NCBI GenBank assembly: GCA_035259145.1
Contig: DATFWQ010000077.1
Coordinates: 1-9,741, forward strand
Reading direction: 5' to 3'
Length of the DNA stretch: 9,741 nucleotides
From: CF-161 sp035259145
Lineage (GTDB): Bacteria; Chloroflexota; Dormibacteria; Dormibacterales; Dormibacteraceae
Made by a program: the position numbers and the translations under genes
The notes under the pieces: model-generated
The model's database searches: none
Told to the model about the DNA's origin: nothing
The model's input: the letters and a program-made list of their open reading frames with translations, nothing else
Part shown: positions 6,904-9,741 of the stretch, one piece after another
Layout: each line of letters starts with the position of its first letter
Position numbering within the stretch: position 1 is the first letter of the stretch

Positions 6904-7070
6904 GTTGGCGTTTCTCCTTTTCGCCGTCCCTCGCGAACGGCATGAGGAGAGCCTAGGGATCAGACCTTGACAATTCTCTAAAGACGCGTGAGCGCCTGGC
7001 CACCGGAGGCTCTCGATGCCGCCAGGTCACCCCCATTAGAGCGCCGCCGAGATGGGAGCGGCCCACCTTC
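6870..7070. repeat. Direct repeat copy B: kinase-3'-end / S53-start junction
   Basis: This is the counterpart of 5070-5275. It contains the intact end of the histidine-kinase gene, the conserved region around its stop codon, the predicted promoter and a broken S53 start. The two copies flank the aspartic protease gene in direct orientation, about 1.8 kb apart. Confidence 0.8.
6950..6983 (-). promoter_or_regulatory. Predicted promoter of the aspartic protease gene, inside the kinase 3' end
   Basis: The box CTTTAGAGAATTGTCA (6983-6968, minus strand) is followed after 12 bp by TAGGCT (6955-6950), the same layout as at 5153-5186. The box lies within the last codons of the kinase gene and the -10-like element overlaps its TAG stop. 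A transcript would start near 6943 and carry a leader of about 214 nt that includes the dead S53 start. Prediction only. Confidence 0.4.
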
Positions 7071-7948
7071 CATGCCCCGCCCGTCTCGGTTACCACCTTT
7101 GAGGCGATGGCCAGGCCCAGGCCGGAGCCGCCTGGCACCTGGGTCGCCCGATGGAACCTGTTGAAGATACGGTCCTTCTCGGCCTCCGGAATACCGGGGC
7201 CGCTGTCCTCGACCGTGAGCGAGACCCGGTCCTCGCTGGCCCGGGCATCTACCCGAATCTCTCCACCGGTGGGCGTGTACCGGCAGGCGTTCTCCAGCAG
7301 CACGCCAGAGAGTCGCTCCATCCACTCAGCCGGCGCCCGCACAACCGGGCGCGGTCCGCCGTTGTTTGTCAACGACAGCCGTAGCCCCTTGTCAGCCGCC
7401 ACCCCCTGGAAGCGCCCCACCGCTGTTTCTGCGAGCTCCCCGAGGTCGACTGCCACGAAGCCCGGTCGGTCGCGGTCCGTTTCGCTGCGCGCGAGCCAAA
7501 GCAGGTCATCCACCAGCCGGCGCATGCGCCTGCTCTCGGCGGCCACCTTCTCGAGCGCTAACCGGTATTCGAACGCGCGCCGCTGCCGCCCGAGCGCCAG
7601 GGACGCTTCGCCTTCGATCACGGTCAGGGGCGTCCGCAACTCGTGCGAGGCATCAGCTGTGAACTGGAGCTGCTCACGCCGGGCTACCTCGATTGGCCCG
7701 GCCGCCCTCCGGCCGATCAGGAAGAAGACCGCGAACGTCGTCAGCAGGACCAGCGCACCAGCGGTAATTGCGGCGGCCAGGGCGGGCACCTTCCATCCGA
7801 TTGTCTGGCTTCCAATGCGGATGTACATCGACCAGGCGGCCTGACCTTCAGCACTCGGGAGCAACGCAAGAAGCAGGACGATGGCGACGATGGCTGTGCC
7901 GGTGAGCGCGCTGGTCACGGCGGAGCGGGCGACGGATACGGGCTTCAC
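6953..7948 (-). CDS. Two-TM sensor histidine kinase without HAMP domain
   Basis: This 331-residue membrane sensor kinase would phosphorylate the response regulator encoded just upstream. It has two membrane segments (about 12-31 and 55-78) joined by only about 23 external residues, then directly a HisKA region with H-box FTADASHELRTPL (His102). The HATPase region follows with N-box ENACRYTP (Asn220), G1 DSGPGI and G2 GSGLGL. I see no HAMP domain between TM2 and the H-box. I chose the GTG at 7948, which overlaps the regulator stop by four bases (GTGA) and has GGAGG seven bases upstream. The in-frame ATG at 8083 would lie deep in the regulator gene and add a non-membrane, low-complexity N-terminus. 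The short sensor loop resembles intramembrane-sensing kinases, which often work with ABC transporters; that link is inference. Its 3' end is duplicated at 5156-5270. Confidence 0.93.
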   Translation of the reverse strand: MKPVSVARSAVTSALTGTAIVAIVLLLALLPSAEGQAAWSMYIRIGSQTIGWKVPALAAAITAGALVLLTTFAVFFLIGRRAAGPIEVARREQLQFTADASHELRTPLTVIEGEASLALGRQRRAFEYRLALEKVAAESRRMRRLVDDLLWLARSETDRDRPGFVAVDLGELAETAVGRFQGVAADKGLRLSLTNNGGPRPVVRAPAEWMERLSGVLLENACRYTPTGGEIRVDARASEDRVSLTVEDSGPGIPEAEKDRIFNRFHRATQVPGGSGLGLAIASKVVTETGGAWKVGRSHLGGALMGVTWRHREPPVARRSRVFRELSRSDP

Positions 7949-8616
7949 GCAGCGGCCTCCAGTCGAAAGCCGTGACCTCTCACTGTCACGATGCGCACCT
8001 TGCCGTGACTGAGCTTGCGCTTGAGACGGCCCATGTGTACATGAATGGTGTTCGCACCGATCAGCTGGGACTCGTCTGCCCACACCTGCAGCGCGATCTC
8101 CCTGATGGTGACCAGAGCTGGAGCGCGGCTCATCAGCAGTTCAAGCACTGCGAACTCCTTGGGGGTGAGATCGACTTCTTCGCCCTCGACCGAGACGCGC
8201 CTGGTCGCTGAGTCGACCAGCAGGCCGCCCATCTCGAAGCTGGCGAGAGAGCCACGAGCCGGTCGCCGCAGCAGTGCCCGCAGCCTGGCGAGGAGCTCGT
8301 CGAACTCGAAGGGCTTGACCAGGTAGTCATCGGCACCCGCATCCAGACCCTCGACACGGTCACGCAGGGCGTCCCGCGCCGTCAGCATGAGTACCGGGAC
8401 GTCGTGGCCGAGCCGCCGCGCAGCCCGGATGACGTCGACTCCCGTCATCTCCGGCATGCGCCAATCGATGACCGCAGCCGCATAGCGGTAGATGCGCAGC
8501 AGATGAAGGGCATCACCGCCGGTGGCAGCCGCGTCGACCACGTACCCGTTCTCGCTCAACCCGCGGGCCAGGAGGTCGCGGATAGGATCTTCGTCTTCGG
8601 CGACGAGCACACGCAT
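7945..8616 (-). CDS. OmpR/PhoB-family response regulator
   Basis: This 223-residue two-component transcription regulator has a receiver domain (about 1-115) with acidic residues E7/D8, phospho-acceptor Asp51 (AVIDWRMPEMTG), Thr79 (LMLTARD) and Lys101 (DDYLVKPFEF). A winged-helix DNA-binding domain follows (about 127-222), with VDLTPKEFAVLELLM and VRGHGFRLE. The residue set and length are standard, so it should be phosphorylatable and bind DNA. It is coupled to the kinase gene by a GTGA overlap. No clear Shine-Dalgarno sequence precedes the ATG. A GATTAT hexamer ends six bases before it, the spacing seen in leaderless actinobacterial transcripts. A copy of the repeated 16-bp box lies just upstream, suggesting autoregulation. 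Confidence 0.95.
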   Translation of the reverse strand: MRVLVAEDEDPIRDLLARGLSENGYVVDAAATGGDALHLLRIYRYAAAVIDWRMPEMTGVDVIRAARRLGHDVPVLMLTARDALRDRVEGLDAGADDYLVKPFEFDELLARLRALLRRPARGSLASFEMGGLLVDSATRRVSVEGEEVDLTPKEFAVLELLMSRAPALVTIREIALQVWADESQLIGANTIHVHMGRLKRKLSHGKVRIVTVRGHGFRLEAAA

Positions 8617-8622
8617 GCCCCG

Positions 8623-8655
8623 ATAATCCTGCGCGACGATGACGTTTTCCTAAAG
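8623..8655 (-). promoter_or_regulatory. Predicted autoregulated, possibly leaderless promoter of the response regulator
   Basis: The minus-strand box CTTTAGGAAAACGTCA (8655-8640) matches the box at 5171-5186 at 14 of 16 positions. After 11 bp comes GATTAT (8628-8623), a -10-like hexamer, and six bases later the ATG. Transcription from it would begin at or next to the start codon, consistent with the missing ribosome binding site. Not experimentally supported. Confidence 0.45.
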
Positions 8656-8749
8656 CGTCCTGATCCAGCGACCGTCTTCGCGATCACCACCGGCGGCTTG
8701 CAGTTCTGCCCCGGCCTGGGATTTGAGGCAGGGCGTCACGGATCTTGTC

Positions 8750-8937
8750 CTAGCTCTTGGCGGATGCCGTTGTGAGTTCGGCGAGCAATTGCTTCACGCG
8801 GGCGTCGAGCTCATCTCTGATCCCCCGAACTTCTTCGACGCTCTTGCCGGCGGGGTCCTCGAGCTCCCAATCTTCATATCGCTTGCCGGGGTAGATTGGG
8901 CATGCATCCCCGCAGCCCATGGTGAGATGGACGTCCC
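8750..8937 (-). pseudogene. arsC: Truncated arsenate reductase (arsC, LMW-phosphatase type), C-terminal remnant
   Basis: The minus-strand frame reads G-D-V-H-L-T then MGCGDACP, PGKRYEDWELEDPAGK, and a helix rich in E, R and V ending at TAG (8750). This is the characteristic C-terminal third of the thioredoxin/mycothiol-dependent ArsC family, which reduces arsenate to arsenite, including the resolving-Cys segment C-G-D-A-C. The N-terminal two thirds, with the catalytic P-loop (C-x5-R), are missing: homology starts right at the stop codon of the NmrA-like gene. An internal ATG at 8920 could give a 56-residue peptide, but it could not be an active reductase. I regard it as a relic at a rearrangement junction. 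The family match is strong; the pseudogene call rests on the absent N-terminus. Confidence 0.8.
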
Positions 8938-9741
8938 CTACACGAAGGCGGCCTTGTGCTTCGTGATGAACTCCTCGATGTTCATTGCGTGCATGCCGGT
9001 GAGCTCCCCGATCAGACCGTTCGTCACCTCGAAGATGCCGTTCTGGAGATCTGTCACGGTCGCCTTGCAGTGGGCTTTGAAATGGTCGTTATCGCCCATG
9101 CCGAGTAGCGGCGCGAACTCATCGACCGGAAGTTGTTCGTACTTCAGGTTCTTTCCCAGGACCCGCTCGAGGACATCGCCGATCTCGCGGTAGCTGTACA
9201 AGACTGGCCCGACCGGCGTGTAGGTCCTCCCGGCGTGCCCCGCAGGCTTCGCTAAGATCCGCGCGATAAGTCGCCCCAAGTCCTCGGCGGCGACGGGCGC
9301 GTAGCGAGCGTCGGCGGGCCACGGCATCACGAACCGACCCTGGCGGATCAGGTGAGACACGTAGAAGAGCCACTCGGAAAAGAGACCGGCCCGTAGGTGG
9401 GTGACCGGGATGCCCGCGAAGTCGAGGACGCGCTCCGAGAGCCAGTGCTCCATCAGCACAGGGCTCTTCGTGTCGCGGCGCGAAGGGAGCATCGACGTGT
9501 TCACCACGATCTCGACCCCGGCCTCCTTGGCGACCAGACCGAAGATCACGCTCGTCTTCACCATCTCGGGCCGGAGCGGGCTTCCGACGAAGTAAGCGGC
9601 GCGAACGCCGCCGAACGCCGCCGTCACGGCATGAATGTCGAGCAGGTCGCCATAGACGACCTCAGCGCCGAGATCTTGCAGGAGCTTCGACCGGTCGTCT
9701 TCGCGATGCGCCAGCACCCGGATCGCGTGGCCCTCTTTGAG
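8938..9741 (-). CDS. NmrA-like NAD(P)-binding protein (5' end outside window)
   Basis: At least 267 residues are encoded; the frame stays open to the window edge, so the start and the first roughly 20 residues with the Rossmann G-x-x-G-x-x-G motif lie outside. The visible part begins L-K-E-G-H-A-I-R-V-L-A-H-R, then GAEVVYGDLLD, a strand-helix pattern with AAYFVGSPL, and VVNTSMLPSR, typical of the atypical short-chain dehydrogenase group containing NmrA/HSCARG and quinone oxidoreductase-like proteins. The catalytic Tyr-x3-Lys of classical dehydrogenases is not obvious, as usual in NmrA-like members, which act as redox sensors or NAD(P)H oxidoreductases. The GTG at 9717 is an internal codon, not the likely start. 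The stop at 8938 directly abuts the arsC remnant. Substrate unknown; no evident functional tie to the two-component system. Confidence 0.85.
   Translation of the reverse strand, partial: LKEGHAIRVLAHREDDRSKLLQDLGAEVVYGDLLDIHAVTAAFGGVRAAYFVGSPLRPEMVKTSVIFGLVAKEAGVEIVVNTSMLPSRRDTKSPVLMEHWLSERVLDFAGIPVTHLRAGLFSEWLFYVSHLIRQGRFVMPWPADARYAPVAAEDLGRLIARILAKPAGHAGRTYTPVGPVLYSYREIGDVLERVLGKNLKYEQLPVDEFAPLLGMGDNDHFKAHCKATVTDLQNGIFEVTNGLIGELTGMHAMNIEEFITKHKAAFV

Noticed and set aside
7949..8083. Upstream ATG (8083) for the histidine kinase
   Set aside because: It lies deep inside the response-regulator gene; the GTG at 7948 with GGAGG and a GTGA overlap is the usual arrangement.
8723..9193. + strand open frame across the arsC remnant and NmrA-like gene
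   Set aside because: The minus strand shows strong family matches in both parts; the + frame has no recognisable domain.
1..9741. CRISPR arrays, tRNA or rRNA genes, transposases or integrases
   Set aside because: No regularly spaced short repeats, no cloverleaf-like or rRNA-like sequence, and no mobile-element protein motifs were seen on either strand.

Overview
All protein-coding genes I can support lie on the minus strand, so the transcription order runs from the right edge to the left. The DNA is GC-rich, uses GTG starts freely, and overlaps genes by a few bases. It encodes proteins typical of high-GC Gram-positive bacteria: a peptidoglycan-binding-domain export adaptor, a secreted sedolisin-fold protein and a CMRSHG/FPDPNSQG repeat protein. 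An actinomycete-like host (Actinomycetota, perhaps an uncultured lineage) is the most reasonable inference, but no marker gene fixes the taxon.

Right part (8616-9741): a 5'-truncated NmrA-like NAD(P)-binding protein runs off the window edge. Directly after its stop codon is the C-terminal third of a thioredoxin/mycothiol-type arsenate reductase (arsC) without its catalytic N-terminus, which looks like a gene remnant at a rearrangement junction.

Middle (5365-8616): an OmpR-family response regulator and a two-TM histidine kinase overlap by four bases (GTGA). They are followed by a Tat-targeted TPR protein with a two-lobed aspartic protease domain.

Left (137-5106): a tightly packed operon. It holds a secreted S53 (sedolisin/kumamolisin) family protein whose predicted catalytic Glu, oxyanion Asp and Ser positions all appear substituted. 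Next come a membrane-anchored protein with two CMRSHG repeats, a peptidoglycan-binding/HlyD-like export adaptor and a MacB/LolD-type ABC ATPase. The permease expected after the ATPase is not in the window. The first 136 bases hold only GC-rich hairpins.

The most unusual structure is a diverged direct repeat of about 200 bp. The junction formed by the histidine-kinase 3' end, its stop codon and the S53 start occurs twice: at about 6870-7070, where the kinase end is intact and the S53 start is broken, and at about 5070-5275, where the S53 start is intact and the kinase end is broken. The aspartic protease gene sits between the copies. A 16-bp element from this repeat (TGACgATTccCTAAAG on the + strand) also lies just upstream of the response-regulator gene, with nearly the same distance to a -10-like hexamer. 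The simplest reading is one regulon: the two-component system controls itself and both secreted-protein transcription units through a shared box.
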